Shown here one piece after another: positions 42,439-51,289 of a stretch of DNA of 64,000 nt. The notes beneath the pieces were generated by a model, which saw nothing but the letters and a program-made list of their open reading frames with translations, did no database searches and was not told the origin of the DNA. Position 1 is the stretch's first letter. Every line of letters starts with the position of its first letter. A program made the position numbers and the translations under genes. This stretch comes from a beta proteobacterium L13 (GTDB taxonomy: Bacteria > Pseudomonadota > Gammaproteobacteria > Burkholderiales > Chromobacteriaceae), in assembly GCA_000335715.1 (NCBI GenBank), contig AMYZ01000008.1, positions 104,634 through 168,633 on the forward strand, in the 5' to 3' direction.

Positions 42439-43175
42439 CAGCTTACCTCGCTCGGCGCTCGCGCTGCGCTGCCGGGTGTGGGGTGCGGGTTGGCCTGGTC
42501 ACTGGCGATGCGGCCATCGACAAAGCGCACCAGGCGGTGGGCGTAGCTGGCCATGTCTGGCTCGTGCGTGACCATTAGCACGGTAATGCCGTGGTCGCGG
42601 TTTAGCGCCAGCAGCAAGCCCATGATTTCCTGGCTGCGCAGCGTGTCCAGGTTGCCGGTGGGCTCGTCGGCCAGCAGCACGGCGGGCTGGGTAACCATGG
42701 CACGGGCAATGGCCACGCGCTGCTGTTGGCCGCCGGATAGCTGGGCGGGGGTGTGTTGCTCCCAGCCGGCCAGCCCCACTTCTTGCAGCGCCTGGCGTGC
42801 AGCCAGGGTGCGGGTGCGGCTGCTGTCGCCACGGTACAGTAGCGGCAGCGCCACGTTTTCTTGTGCCGAGGTGCGCGCCAGCAGGTTAAAGCCCTGAAAC
42901 ACAAAGCCCAGGTAGCGGCGGCGCAGCCGCGCGCGCTGGTCGCGGGTCAGCGCCTCTACGTGCATGCCTTTGAACAGGTACTGCCCGCTGCTGGGGGTGT
43001 CCAGGCAGCCCAGGATATTCATGGCGGTGGACTTGCCCGAGCCGCTGGGGCCCATGATGGCGACAAACTCCCCGGCGCTGACATCCAGATCGATGGCCTG
43101 CAGCGCCAGCAGCCCGGCGGCACCACTACCGTAGCGTTTACTGACGCCGCGCAGCTGGATCAGCGGCGGGCTCAT
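42438..43175 (-). CDS. MacB/LolD-type ABC transporter ATP-binding protein
   Basis: A 245-residue ABC ATPase. Walker A is GPSGSGKST near residue 41, FVFQGFNLLARTSAQENVAL near 91, the signature LSGGQQQRVAIARAM near 144, and Walker B LLADEPTGNLDTL near 168. The sequence is the MacB/LolD clade, energising mechanotransmission exporters. Start and stop overlap its neighbours (ATGA with the MacA-like gene, one base with the permease). Confidence 0.93.
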   Translation of the reverse strand: MSPPLIQLRGVSKRYGSGAAGLLALQAIDLDVSAGEFVAIMGPSGSGKSTAMNILGCLDTPSSGQYLFKGMHVEALTRDQRARLRRRYLGFVFQGFNLLARTSAQENVALPLLYRGDSSRTRTLAARQALQEVGLAGWEQHTPAQLSGGQQQRVAIARAMVTQPAVLLADEPTGNLDTLRSQEIMGLLLALNRDHGITVLMVTHEPDMASYAHRLVRFVDGRIASDQANPHPTPGSAARAPSEVS

Positions 43176-44515
43176 GGCGCGGCCGCCGTTTTTTGGGCGG
43201 TGATCACCTGCATGCCGGCTTGCAGGTCGCCGCCGGTGATTTCGGTCATGTGGCCGTCGCTGATGCCGGGCAGTACGGCGACCGCCAGCGGTACGGCGGC
43301 GCCATGCCCGGCGATGGTGGCGGGCAAGACCCAGACGCGGCGTGCCATGGCGGTGCTGGCGTTATCGGCTGCACTTTTACGCTGGCTTTCGGTTTTGGGT
43401 GGGCCAAAGCTGATGCCGCCGGCCAGGCCTTTTTGCGGGTTGGCCGCAGCGTTGCTGGGGGTGTAGCGCAGGGCGGCGTTGGGCACTTGCAGCACGTTCT
43501 TGCGCTGCCTGGCCACAATGCTGGCGGTGGCGGTCATGCCGGGGCGCAGGCTGCGGTCGCTGTTGTCTACGTCCAGGTAGGTAAGGTAGGTCACCACATT
43601 GTCGGTGAGGGTGGGGCCAAACCCCACGCGGGTGACGCGTGCCGGGAACGGCCGGCCCAGGTAGGCGCTTACGGTAAAGGTGGCTGGCTGGCCGACTTTC
43701 ACGTCGCCCACGTCGGCCTCGTCCACGTAGACCCACAGCCGTAGCCGGTTCAGGCTTTCGGCGATGGTCAGCAGGGTAACGGCCTGCAGCGAGGCGGCCA
43801 CGGTATTGCCCGGGTCGACCGAGCGGGTCAGCACCACGCCGTCGGCCGGGGCGCGGATGGCCGCCTTGGCCAGGTTGGTCTGGTCGGTGGACAGCGCCGC
43901 CTGCGCATCATTGATACCGGCTTGCGTGCTGGCGTGCTCGTCCTGGGCGCGTGCCTGCGTGGCGCGTGTGCTGTCCAGCTCGGCCTGGGCGGGCACCTTG
44001 CCGCCCGACAGGCGGGCCACGGCCTCTTGCCGCGCCAGCATGGCGTTGGCTTCGGCCAGTGTGGCAGCGCTTTGCTGGTGTCGTGCGCGGGCGGCGGCCA
44101 GCGCCGCCTGCGAGCGCAGTATTTGGTCGTGCAGCCTGGCGGTATCCAGCTCTACCAGTATCTGGCCGCGCTGAATCGGGTCATTCACATCCACATTGAC
44201 CTTCAGCACTGTGCCGGATAGCTCGCTGCCGATATTGATGGCGCGGGTGGGCTGGACGGTGCCGTTGGCCGTTACCGTCAGGGTAATGTCGCCGCGCCCC
44301 ACGGTGACGGTGCTGTAGCTAGGGGCGGCGCGTGCGGCGCGCGCCTGCCACCACCACGTGAGGCCGCCTGCGGCCAACAATAGTGCAGCCACGGCCAGCC
44401 ACAGCCAGCGGCGCAGGTACCAGGGGCGGCGGGGTGGCTCGCCCAGCAGCTCGCCCAGTGCGTTGCCGGGTGGGGGGCTGGTGGGGGCCGCGGTAATGGG
44501 GGTAGTTTGGTTCAT
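43172..44515 (-). CDS. MacA-like periplasmic adaptor (membrane fusion protein)
   Basis: A 447-residue adaptor with a single N-terminal membrane helix (near residues 35-58). It has ITLTVTANGTVQPTRAINIG (barrel-sandwich start), an alpha-helical hairpin rich in Ala/Gln from about 120 to 215, IRAPADGVVLTRSVDPGNTV near 220 (lipoyl half), and the C-terminal beta-barrel with RPGMTATASIVARQR near 333. It bridges the MacB-like exporter to the outer-membrane channel. Overlaps neighbours by 4 bases on both sides. An exact repeat copy at 43438 encodes AAN. Confidence 0.91.
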   Translation of the reverse strand: MNQTTPITAAPTSPPPGNALGELLGEPPRRPWYLRRWLWLAVAALLLAAGGLTWWWQARAARAAPSYSTVTVGRGDITLTVTANGTVQPTRAINIGSELSGTVLKVNVDVNDPIQRGQILVELDTARLHDQILRSQAALAAARARHQQSAATLAEANAMLARQEAVARLSGGKVPAQAELDSTRATQARAQDEHASTQAGINDAQAALSTDQTNLAKAAIRAPADGVVLTRSVDPGNTVAASLQAVTLLTIAESLNRLRLWVYVDEADVGDVKVGQPATFTVSAYLGRPFPARVTRVGFGPTLTDNVVTYLTYLDVDNSDRSLRPGMTATASIVARQRKNVLQVPNAALRYTPSNAAANPQKGLAGGISFGPPKTESQRKSAADNASTAMARRVWVLPATIAGHGAAVPLAVAVLPGISDGHMTEITGGDLQAGMQVITAQKTAAAP

Positions 44516-45936
44516 GGTGGTGTGCCCGGTGTGTCGGGGCGCCAGCCACCCCCTAGTGCGGTGAACAGGCGGATATGGTCGCTGGCAATATCGGCCTGGC
44601 CGCTGGCCAGGCTGTCTTGTGCGGCCAACTGTGTGCGTTGGGTTTCTTGTACGTTTTGGAAGTCGATCAGCCCGCTGTCGTAGCGCTGGCGCGCCAGCCG
44701 GGCTGCGCGCCCGGCGGCATCGGCAGCCTGCTGCAGGCTGGCTACGCGCAGCTGGTTGCCGCGGAGGGCGGCCAGCGCATCTTCTACCTGCTGCAGCGCG
44801 GTCAGTACTGCCCCGCGGTAGGCCAGCTGCGCTTGCGCCAGCGCTGCTTGCTGTACGCCTACCTGTGCGCGCAGGGCGCCGCCGTCAAAAATCGGCAGCG
44901 TGATGCTGGCCAGCAGGCTGCCTAGCACGGCGCCGGCGTGGCTGAGGCCGCCAGCGGTAGCGGCCTCTACGCCTAGCGAGCCGCCAATGGCAAAGTCGGG
45001 CCAGCGCAGCGCCTGTGCTTGCCCCACGCGTGCCAGCGCGGCAGCGACCTGGTATTCGGCGGCGCGAATGTCAGCCCGCTGGCGCAGGGTGTCGGCCGGT
45101 ATCGCCGGGGTAATACGCCCGCGCACGAGCGGTATCACGCCAGCCAGGCGCGGGTCGCGCAGCGCCGGCAGGCTGGCGGGGGGCTGGCCGGTGAGCACCG
45201 CCAGTGCGTGCTGGCTTTGTTCTATGCTGCTGGCCAGTGCAGGCAGCAGCGCCTGGTTTTGCGCGGTGGCGGCCTGCGCTTGCTCGGCTTCCAGCGCACC
45301 CAGCAAGCCGGCTTGCTGGCGCCAGCGGGTCAGCTGCAGTATGTCTTGCTGGCTGGCCAGGTTTTGCGTGGCGATGGCCCGCCGTGCCTGCGCACTGCGC
45401 AGTAGCAGGTAATGCTGCGCGACTTCTGCCGCGAGCTGCACCTGTACGTCGCCCAGGCTGGCCTGGCTGGCGGCCATGCTGGCGTTACCGGCGGCCAGCG
45501 CCGCACGTTGGCCGCCAAACAGGTCGATAGCCCAGCTGGCATTCAGCCCTGCCTGCAAACGGTTACCCGTGCTATGGCCACCGGCACTGCCGCGCTGCGC
45601 CGACGCCGAGGCGCCCAGTGCCGGCCACATGGCGGCTGCTGCCACATCGCGCAGCGCCTGTGCCTGTTGCAACGCTGCCTGCGCACCCTGCAGGCGGGTA
45701 TTGGCCAGCAGCGCCTGGCGTACCAGTGCGGCCAACTGCGGGTCGTCAAAGCGCAGCCACCAGTCGGCCAGTGGCGTGCCCGCTACGCGCAAGTCACCCG
45801 CTGGCATGGCATCCGTGGCAGACCAGCTTGCGGGTAGCACTAGCGCCGCGGTAGCCGGCTCTTGCGGCAGCAGCGTGCTGCAACCCTGTAGCGTGCACAG
45901 CAGCACCGCCAGCAGGCTGGCATGGCCAGTGTTCAT
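44512..45936 (-). CDS. TolC-like outer-membrane efflux lipoprotein (NodT/OMF family)
   Basis: A 474-residue outer-membrane channel with a lipoprotein signal (LLAVLLCTLQGC, lipobox LQGC). Two repeated OMF halves follow, with WWLRFDDPQLAALVRQAL near residue 55, LNASWAIDLFGGQRA near 132, and RLARQRYDSGLIDFQNVQE near 420. It completes a MacAB-TolC-type tripartite pump for antibiotics, lipids or peptides and is first in the operon. The ATG at 45936 places the lipobox correctly; an in-frame ATG at 45972 would add 12 basic residues. Confidence 0.9.
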   Translation of the reverse strand: MNTGHASLLAVLLCTLQGCSTLLPQEPATAALVLPASWSATDAMPAGDLRVAGTPLADWWLRFDDPQLAALVRQALLANTRLQGAQAALQQAQALRDVAAAAMWPALGASASAQRGSAGGHSTGNRLQAGLNASWAIDLFGGQRAALAAGNASMAASQASLGDVQVQLAAEVAQHYLLLRSAQARRAIATQNLASQQDILQLTRWRQQAGLLGALEAEQAQAATAQNQALLPALASSIEQSQHALAVLTGQPPASLPALRDPRLAGVIPLVRGRITPAIPADTLRQRADIRAAEYQVAAALARVGQAQALRWPDFAIGGSLGVEAATAGGLSHAGAVLGSLLASITLPIFDGGALRAQVGVQQAALAQAQLAYRGAVLTALQQVEDALAALRGNQLRVASLQQAADAAGRAARLARQRYDSGLIDFQNVQETQRTQLAAQDSLASGQADIASDHIRLFTALGGGWRPDTPGTPP

Positions 45937-46156
45937 CTTGCTACGGCGCGGGTAGCTGCGGTGGCGTGTCATGCGGCGGTGCTCGTGAAAGTAAGACAGT
46001 AAGGTTCACGAGGGTTATAGACGGGTGGTGCGGGCTGGTCTGTTCGGCAGCGCACGTGTGCTGAATTGGCTACGGCAGCAGGGTGAGAAACACGGGGCGG
46101 GTAGGGCAGTACAGGAAAGCAGGCAGGTGCGGATACAGGGTGAAGCAGGGGGAGGT

Positions 46157-46233
46157 TGGCGTACCCGACTGGAGTCGAACCAGCGACCTTCAGCTTCGGA
46201 GGCTGACACTCTATCCAACTGAGCTACGGGTAC
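46157..46233 (-). tRNA. tRNA-Arg (anticodon CCG)
   Basis: Read on the minus strand: acceptor GTACCCG/CGGGTAC, D arm with AGCTCAGTTGGATAGAG, anticodon stem TCAGC/GCTGA holding loop CTCCGAA (anticodon CCG), T arm with GGTTCGACTCC, and an encoded CCA (46157-46159). 77 nt in all. Confidence 0.95.
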
Positions 46234-46315
46234 ACACAAGCCGCGCAATATAGCCTATGCATGGCGTTTTCGTCCAGCGCCATTGCGTTTGCGCAAACAT
46301 TATCGATGGGACATT

Positions 46316-46343
46316 TTGCCGCAGCAAGGCTTTGCCGTATAAT
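46316..46343 (+). promoter_or_regulatory. Promoter of the cytochrome c5 gene
   Basis: TTGCCG (46316-46321) and a perfect TATAAT (46338-46343) with 16 bp between, 45 bp before the ATG. Confidence 0.6.
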
Positions 46344-46388
46344 TTCCCTATTCTTCGGATTGTCATTATTAATTCAGGTGAGGCAGGA

Positions 46389-47129
46389 ATGAGCAACGAA
46401 ACCAAAGCCCCAGGCAAGATCGTGCCGGTTTTGCTGGGTGTTGTCGTGCTGTTGGTAGTAGCAGTGTATCTGCTGGCCAAATTGGCCACCGGCGGCTTTG
46501 ATGTCAACGCAGAAGTGATGACCAAGGAAGCTGTCGCTGCCCGCCTGAAGCCGGTTGGCGAAGCCAAAGCCAGCGATGCTCCTCCGGGGATGAAAACCGG
46601 CCAGCAAGTTTACGAAGGCATCTGCATCACCTGTCATGGCGCCGGCCTGGCTGGCGCGCCCAAATTTGGCGATGCTGGTGCATGGGCTGCACGTGTGGGC
46701 CAGGGCTGGGATACGCTGGTGAAACACGCGCTGGAAGGCTTTAATGCCATGCCGGCCAAAGGTGGCGCGGCCGACCTGACCGACGACGAAGTAAAACGCG
46801 CCGTGGCGTACATGGGTAACGCCGCAGGTGGCAAATTTACCGAGCCGCCAGTAGGTGGTGCAGCCGCTGCGGGTGCTGCGCTGGACCCGGCTGTAGCAGG
46901 CAAGAAAGTATATGAAAGCGTGTGTGTAGCCTGCCACGCTACCGGTGCTGCCGGTGCGCCGAAGTTCGGCGACAAGGCTGCCTGGGCTGCGCGTTTGTCC
47001 AAGGGTGACGATGGCCTGCTGGCATCGGCTACCAAAGGCCTGAACGCCATGCCGCCTAAAGGTGGTTTCACCGGCTCGGATGAAGAGTTCAAGGCTGCTG
47101 TAACTTACCTGGTCAACGCTGCCAAATAA
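46389..47129 (+). CDS. Membrane-anchored dihaem c-type cytochrome (c5-like)
   Basis: A 246-residue protein with an N-terminal membrane anchor (about residues 11-33), a short linker, and two homologous class I cytochrome domains. The haem sites are CITCH (near 79-83) and CVACH (near 178-182). Each is followed by GAPKFGD and a distal methionine in NAMPAKGG or NAMPPKGG. This tandem design matches cytochrome c5 of Neisseria, which carries electrons from the bc1 complex to terminal oxidases or nitrite reductase in the periplasm. GAGGCAGG precedes the ATG and a strong terminator follows. Confidence 0.92.
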   Translation: MSNETKAPGKIVPVLLGVVVLLVVAVYLLAKLATGGFDVNAEVMTKEAVAARLKPVGEAKASDAPPGMKTGQQVYEGICITCHGAGLAGAPKFGDAGAWAARVGQGWDTLVKHALEGFNAMPAKGGAADLTDDEVKRAVAYMGNAAGGKFTEPPVGGAAAAGAALDPAVAGKKVYESVCVACHATGAAGAPKFGDKAAWAARLSKGDDGLLASATKGLNAMPPKGGFTGSDEEFKAAVTYLVNAAK

Positions 47130-47146
47130 ACCGGGCTGCTGTTGTC

Positions 47147-47176
47147 AAAAACGCCGCGATGCATCGCGGCGTTTTT
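47147..47176 (+). terminator. Strong palindromic terminator
   Basis: AAAAACGCCGCGA (47147-47159) and TCGCGGCGTTTTT (47164-47176), 13 bp, loop TGCA. Ends the cytochrome gene. The following 140 bp to the next gene hold no ORF but carry a divergently oriented pair of exact 11-mers (47201, 47304). Confidence 0.93.
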
Positions 47177-47315
47177 GTTGTTGTGCGCCCCGCTTATGCC
47201 GGTTGGCCGCATGGGTTCCCGCTTGCCTGCTGGCAGTTTGGGTAGTGCTCCGTCAGTGCAGGGCAAACTGCTGCCCCGCACGGGCAAGGCAGCAAGCCGT
47301 GTGTGCGGCCAACCT

Positions 47316-48098
47316 TTATGGCTTCATGCCTGCAAGCAGGCTGCTGAGGACCTGATCGGCGTTATCTACGCGAATCAGGCCCTGGCGCGGGTATTCCAGG
47401 TCGACTATCACAAATACCGCCAGCGCCATGATGGCAGCAAATACCACGATATGCAGCCAGCTGCGCTGCACGTTGGCCGCAGAGTCAAAGCCGATCAGCA
47501 GTGCCCCTACCAGCACCAGAATGCCCAGCAGCAGATAGACCACCAGTGGCGGGTGATTCTGGCTGGCCATGGCGCGGGTGGTGGTGATGTCGAACATCTC
47601 GTTCAAGGCGGGCAAGAGCAGTACGCCCGCCTGTGGTGCGGCCTGCGGGTGCTGGCTGGCGGCCAGTGCTTGCTGCCAGATCTGGTTTTGCAAGGCGGTG
47701 GTGGTGGCTTGTTCTTGCTGTTGCAACGGGCTTTGGCCGCCGTGGCGATAGGCAGTGCTGCGCAGCTCGGTGTAGTGGCGGAAAGCTTGTCGTAGCGGCC
47801 CCTGGCTGGCGGCTGGCAGCAGGTCCAGCCTTAGCCAGGCGGTGCCGATGGCGTTGGCTTCTTCGGTAATCAGGTGGCGGCGGGCTTCAAAGCGTTCGGC
47901 CGCACCGGAGAAGGTGAAGGCAATCAGCAGGCCCATCAAGCCGAATACGGCGGCTTCGGCAGCGCCGGCGCCTTTGGCGGGGTCATCCTGGTTACGGGCG
48001 CTACGTGCCAGGCCAATGCGGCGGCCCAGCTCGTAACACAACATCATGCCGATAAACAGGCCGCAACCAACCAGTGCGGTGGTGATGGTCAGATCCAT
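47316..48098 (-). CDS. DUF4239-like (bestrophin-like) membrane protein
   Basis: A 260-residue protein with helices near residues 5-22, 50-65, 190-208 and 215-235. It contains EAAVFGLMGLLIAFTFSGAA, then ERFEARRHLITEEANAIGTA, a phrase pair that is characteristic of the DUF4239 bestrophin-like family. The function is not established; ion-channel activity is only suggested by the name. GAGGAGAG precedes the ATG. A single gene. Confidence 0.75.
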   Translation of the reverse strand: MDLTITTALVGCGLFIGMMLCYELGRRIGLARSARNQDDPAKGAGAAEAAVFGLMGLLIAFTFSGAAERFEARRHLITEEANAIGTAWLRLDLLPAASQGPLRQAFRHYTELRSTAYRHGGQSPLQQQEQATTTALQNQIWQQALAASQHPQAAPQAGVLLLPALNEMFDITTTRAMASQNHPPLVVYLLLGILVLVGALLIGFDSAANVQRSWLHIVVFAAIMALAVFVIVDLEYPRQGLIRVDNADQVLSSLLAGMKP

Positions 48099-48195
48099 AC
48101 TGCTCTCCTCAATGATGATGTAATAGGTTCACCTTGAGTCGAGTGTGGTCTGCGGCGCAGGCAGCTGTAAAGCCGCTTGCCTGCTTGGGCGGTGG

Positions 48196-50220
48196 CTAGC
48201 TGCCTTTATCGTCGGTTTTCTGCACCTTGCTGCCCAGCATGGCAGTCAGATTGGCCAGCCGGCTCTTGCCTTCGGTTTTGCTGACGATAGGTTCGCCGCC
48301 TTTTTTACCAAAGTGGCGCAGGTCGTCGCCGTTGATTTCGCCGATAAAGCGCGACGGCTCCACAAACAGCCATTCGCCGGCACGGCGGCGTTTCACACAG
48401 TAGGTGAGGGTGAGGCTGCGCTGGGCGCGGGTAATGCCCACGTACATCAGGCGGCGTTCTTCTTCCACCATGCCGTTATCCACCGATTCGCTGTGCGGCA
48501 GGATGCCTTCCTCGCAGCCCACCAGAAATACGTGCGGGTACTCCAGGCCCTTGGACGCGTGCAGCGTGGACATATGCACCGCGTCCACCTCGCCTTCGTC
48601 GCGGCCTTCCAGCATGGTGATCAGCGCGATGGTCTGGGTGAGCTCGATCAGGTTCTTGCTGTCGGCCTCGCCCTTGCGTTGCAGCCAGGCCACCAGCTCG
48701 AACACGTTCTTCCATTTGCTTTCCGCCGCCTTGGGGCTGTCCTCGCTGTCGTACAGCCAGGCTTCGAAGCCGATGACCTTCAGCATGTCCATCACCAGCT
48801 CGCCGGCCGGTTCGCGCGTGGCACGGTATTGCAGGTTGGTGATGAAGCGGCAGAAGTCTTCCAGCGGCTTGAGCTGGGCGTCCTGTACCTGCACGCGAAA
48901 GCCCGGCTCGCTGGCGCTGGCAAACAGGCTCTTGTCGAACAGCGCGGCGCTGGCACCCAGTTTTTCCAGCGTGGTGGCACCCACGCCGCGTTTGGGTGTG
49001 GTCAGTGCGCGGATAAACGCCGGGTCGTCGTCCGGGTTGGCGATCAGGCGCAGGTAGGCCAGCACGTCCTTGATTTCCGGCTTGTCGAAAAAGCTTTGCC
49101 CGCCTGCCATCTGGTAGGGGATGCGCTGGTTACGCAGCACGGTTTCGAACACGCGCGATTGATAATTGCCGCGGTACAAGATGGCGTAGTCTTTGAATTC
49201 TGTGCGGTATTCGAATTTGTGCGCCAACAGGCGCTGCACCACGATTTCGGCCTCGTGGTCTTCGTCCTTGCACATCACGGCATGAATCGGCTCGCCCAGG
49301 CCCAGCTCGCTCCAGAGCTGCTTTTCGAACAGCTTGGGGTTGTTGGAGATCACCGAGTTGGCCGCACGCAGGATGCGCGCGGTGGAGCGGTAGTTTTGCT
49401 CCAGCTTCACGATTTTCAGCGCCGGGAAGTCGTGCTGCAGCAGGCGCAGGTTTTCCATATTGGCGCCGCGCCAGGCGTAGATGCTCTGGTCGTCGTCACC
49501 CACCGCGGTAAACAGGCCGCGTACGCCGGCCAGCAGCTTCACCAGCAGGTACTGGCAGGTGTTGGTGTCCTGGTATTCGTCAATCAGCAGGTAGCGCAAG
49601 CGGCCCTGCCATTTGATCAGCACCTCGGGGTGGGTCTGGAACAGCCCCACCGGCAGGCGGATCAGGTCGTCGAAGTCCATGGCCTGGTAGGCCATCAGCG
49701 TGGCCTGGTAGGCGCTGTAGGTGGTGGCGCAGATGCGGTCGAATTCGTTATCGGCCGCCACCAGCGCGGCGTCGGCGTCCAGCAGCTCGTTTTTCCACAG
49801 CGAGATGCGGCTTTGCACCTTGCGCACTTCGTCCTTGTGCGTGCTTTTCAGGATGTCCGAGATGATCTTGGCGGCGTCGTAGCTGTCCAGGATGGAAAAC
49901 TGCGTCTTGTAGCCCAGGTGTGGCGCCTCCTGGCGCAGGATGTGCATGCCCAGCGAGTGGAAGGTGGACACGGTAATGCCCTTCAGCTCGCGGCTTTCCA
50001 TCAGCTTGCCCACGCGCTCCAGCATTTCGCGCGCCGCCTTGTTGGTAAAGGTGATGGCGGCAATGTGCCGGGCGTCGTAGCCGCACTCGCGGATCAGGTG
50101 GCAGATCTTCTGGGTGATGACGCGGGTCTTGCCGGAGCCGGCACCCGCCAGCACCAGCAGGGGGCCGTCCACGTATTTGATGGCGTCGCGTTGGGGCGGG
50201 TTCAGTTGCAGCAGGGACAT
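48196..50220 (-). CDS. rep: ATP-dependent DNA helicase Rep
   Basis: A 674-residue superfamily 1 helicase (E. coli Rep is 673). Motif I is VLAGAGSGKTRVIT near residue 22, Ia AAITFTNKAAREM near 54, II LLIDEYQDTNTCQY near 213, III AVGDDDQSIYAWRGAN near 240, V VHMSTLHASKGLEYPHVFLV near 550, and VI RRLMYVGITRAQRSLTL near 590. It moves 3'-5', removes proteins ahead of the replication fork and assists restart. It is divergent from apaH with 147 bp between the starts. A 10/11 repeat copy at 49366. Confidence 0.95.
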   Translation of the reverse strand: MSLLQLNPPQRDAIKYVDGPLLVLAGAGSGKTRVITQKICHLIRECGYDARHIAAITFTNKAAREMLERVGKLMESRELKGITVSTFHSLGMHILRQEAPHLGYKTQFSILDSYDAAKIISDILKSTHKDEVRKVQSRISLWKNELLDADAALVAADNEFDRICATTYSAYQATLMAYQAMDFDDLIRLPVGLFQTHPEVLIKWQGRLRYLLIDEYQDTNTCQYLLVKLLAGVRGLFTAVGDDDQSIYAWRGANMENLRLLQHDFPALKIVKLEQNYRSTARILRAANSVISNNPKLFEKQLWSELGLGEPIHAVMCKDEDHEAEIVVQRLLAHKFEYRTEFKDYAILYRGNYQSRVFETVLRNQRIPYQMAGGQSFFDKPEIKDVLAYLRLIANPDDDPAFIRALTTPKRGVGATTLEKLGASAALFDKSLFASASEPGFRVQVQDAQLKPLEDFCRFITNLQYRATREPAGELVMDMLKVIGFEAWLYDSEDSPKAAESKWKNVFELVAWLQRKGEADSKNLIELTQTIALITMLEGRDEGEVDAVHMSTLHASKGLEYPHVFLVGCEEGILPHSESVDNGMVEEERRLMYVGITRAQRSLTLTYCVKRRRAGEWLFVEPSRFIGEINGDDLRHFGKKGGEPIVSKTEGKSRLANLTAMLGSKVQKTDDKGS

Positions 50221-50367
50221 GGGCCGTCGTCAATCTTTCATGGACAGCGCGCATTGTAGCGCATGGCCGCCGCTGTGCAGCGGCGACGGCAAGCGGCGCA
50301 TCCATTATCATCGGGGCTGCGGCATGCGCTATGGCCAACCCGGCCGCGATCTGTACAGGAAAAACAC

Positions 50368-51189
50368 ATGGCCACCTACGCGATTGGCGATTTGCAGGGC
50401 TGCTTTACGCCCTTTATGGCGCTGTTGCGCCAGATAGATTTCAACCCCGGCCGCGACACGCTGTGGCTCACCGGCGACCTGGTCAACCGTGGCCCCGAGT
50501 CGCTGCAGGTGCTGCGCTGGGTATTCGACAAGCAGGACTGCGTGCAAACGGTGCTGGGCAACCACGACCTGCACCTGCTGGCGGTGGCCGAGGGCTACGG
50601 CAAGGTGCACAGCGACGACACCATCCAGCCCATTCTGGACGCCGCCGACAGCAAGGTGCTGCTGGACTGGCTGCGCTGCCAGCCGCTGATGATCTACGAG
50701 CAGGGCTACGCCATGGTGCACGCCGGCCTGCTGCCGGAGTGGAGCATCAAGAAGGCGCTGCGTCTGGCCGAGGAGGTGGAGGACGAGCTGTCCGGCAAGC
50801 ACCACCGCCAGTTTCTGGGCAAGCTGTACGGCAACAAGCCGCTGCGCTGGCAGGACGACCTGAAAGGCATGGACCGCCTGCGGCTGATCGTCAACGCCAT
50901 GACGCGCATGCGCTTTATCACCCAGGACGGCGAGCTGGACCTGTCGTACAAGGGCGAGCTGGACGGTGCGCCGCCGTACCTGCTGCCGTGGTTCGAGGCC
51001 GCTACCCGGCGCAGTGTGGATACGCCCATTATCTGCGGCCACTGGTCGGCGTTGGGCTTGCACCTGGAAGACGACGTGCTGGCTATTGACAGCGGCTGCC
51101 TGTGGGGCGGCAGCCTTACCGCCGTGCGGCTGGAAGATCGCGCCGTGTTTTCGCTGCCGTGCCAGGCCTACCGCGAGATCAGCCGCTAA
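50368..51189 (+). CDS. apaH: Bis(5'-nucleosyl)-tetraphosphatase, symmetrical (ApaH)
   Basis: A 273-residue metallophosphatase. MATYAIGDLQGCF carries the first metal-binding motif. WLTGDLVNRGPESLQVLRW, TVLGNHDLHLLAVA and MVHAGLLPEW follow, then the late GHWSALG and IDSGCLWGGSLTAVRL. It splits Ap4A into two ADP and can remove Np4N-type RNA caps. The ATG at 50368 is preceded by AGGAAA. The stop is followed immediately by the 13-bp inverted 11-mer pair. Confidence 0.95.
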   Translation: MATYAIGDLQGCFTPFMALLRQIDFNPGRDTLWLTGDLVNRGPESLQVLRWVFDKQDCVQTVLGNHDLHLLAVAEGYGKVHSDDTIQPILDAADSKVLLDWLRCQPLMIYEQGYAMVHAGLLPEWSIKKALRLAEEVEDELSGKHHRQFLGKLYGNKPLRWQDDLKGMDRLRLIVNAMTRMRFITQDGELDLSYKGELDGAPPYLLPWFEAATRRSVDTPIICGHWSALGLHLEDDVLAIDSGCLWGGSLTAVRLEDRAVFSLPCQAYREISR

Positions 51190-51216
51190 GGTTGGCCGCA
51201 GGCTGCGGCCAACCTT
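51188..51216 (+). terminator. Inverted 11-mer pair forming a 13-bp hairpin after apaH
   Basis: AAGGTTGGCCGCA (51188-51200) and TGCGGCCAACCTT (51204-51216) are perfect reverse complements with a GGC loop, starting on the last bases of the apaH stop codon. There is no T-run directly after it, so it may act with the conventional hairpin 20 bp downstream. Confidence 0.7.
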
Positions 51217-51236
51217 TGGCGCAGCATTAGACGCAA

Positions 51237-51266
51237 AAAAGCCCCGGTGTCTGTGCCGGGGCTTTT
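51237..51266. terminator. Bidirectional terminator between apaH and dctA
   Basis: AAAAGCCCCGG (51237-51247) and CCGGGGCTTTT (51256-51266), 11 bp with an 8-nt loop, A-run on one side and T-run on the other. It serves both converging genes. Confidence 0.92.
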
Positions 51267-51289
51267 GCTGACAGTATGCTGCGCGGGGT

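Noticed and set aside
39645..46233. Genomic island between tRNA-Pro and tRNA-Arg
   Set aside because: No integrase, no direct repeat of a tRNA end and no composition change; the enclosed efflux operon looks like core DNA.
48145..50259. 704-residue open frame on the plus strand
   Set aside because: It is the antisense shadow of rep, with low-complexity His/Gln/Val-rich translation and no ribosome-binding site.
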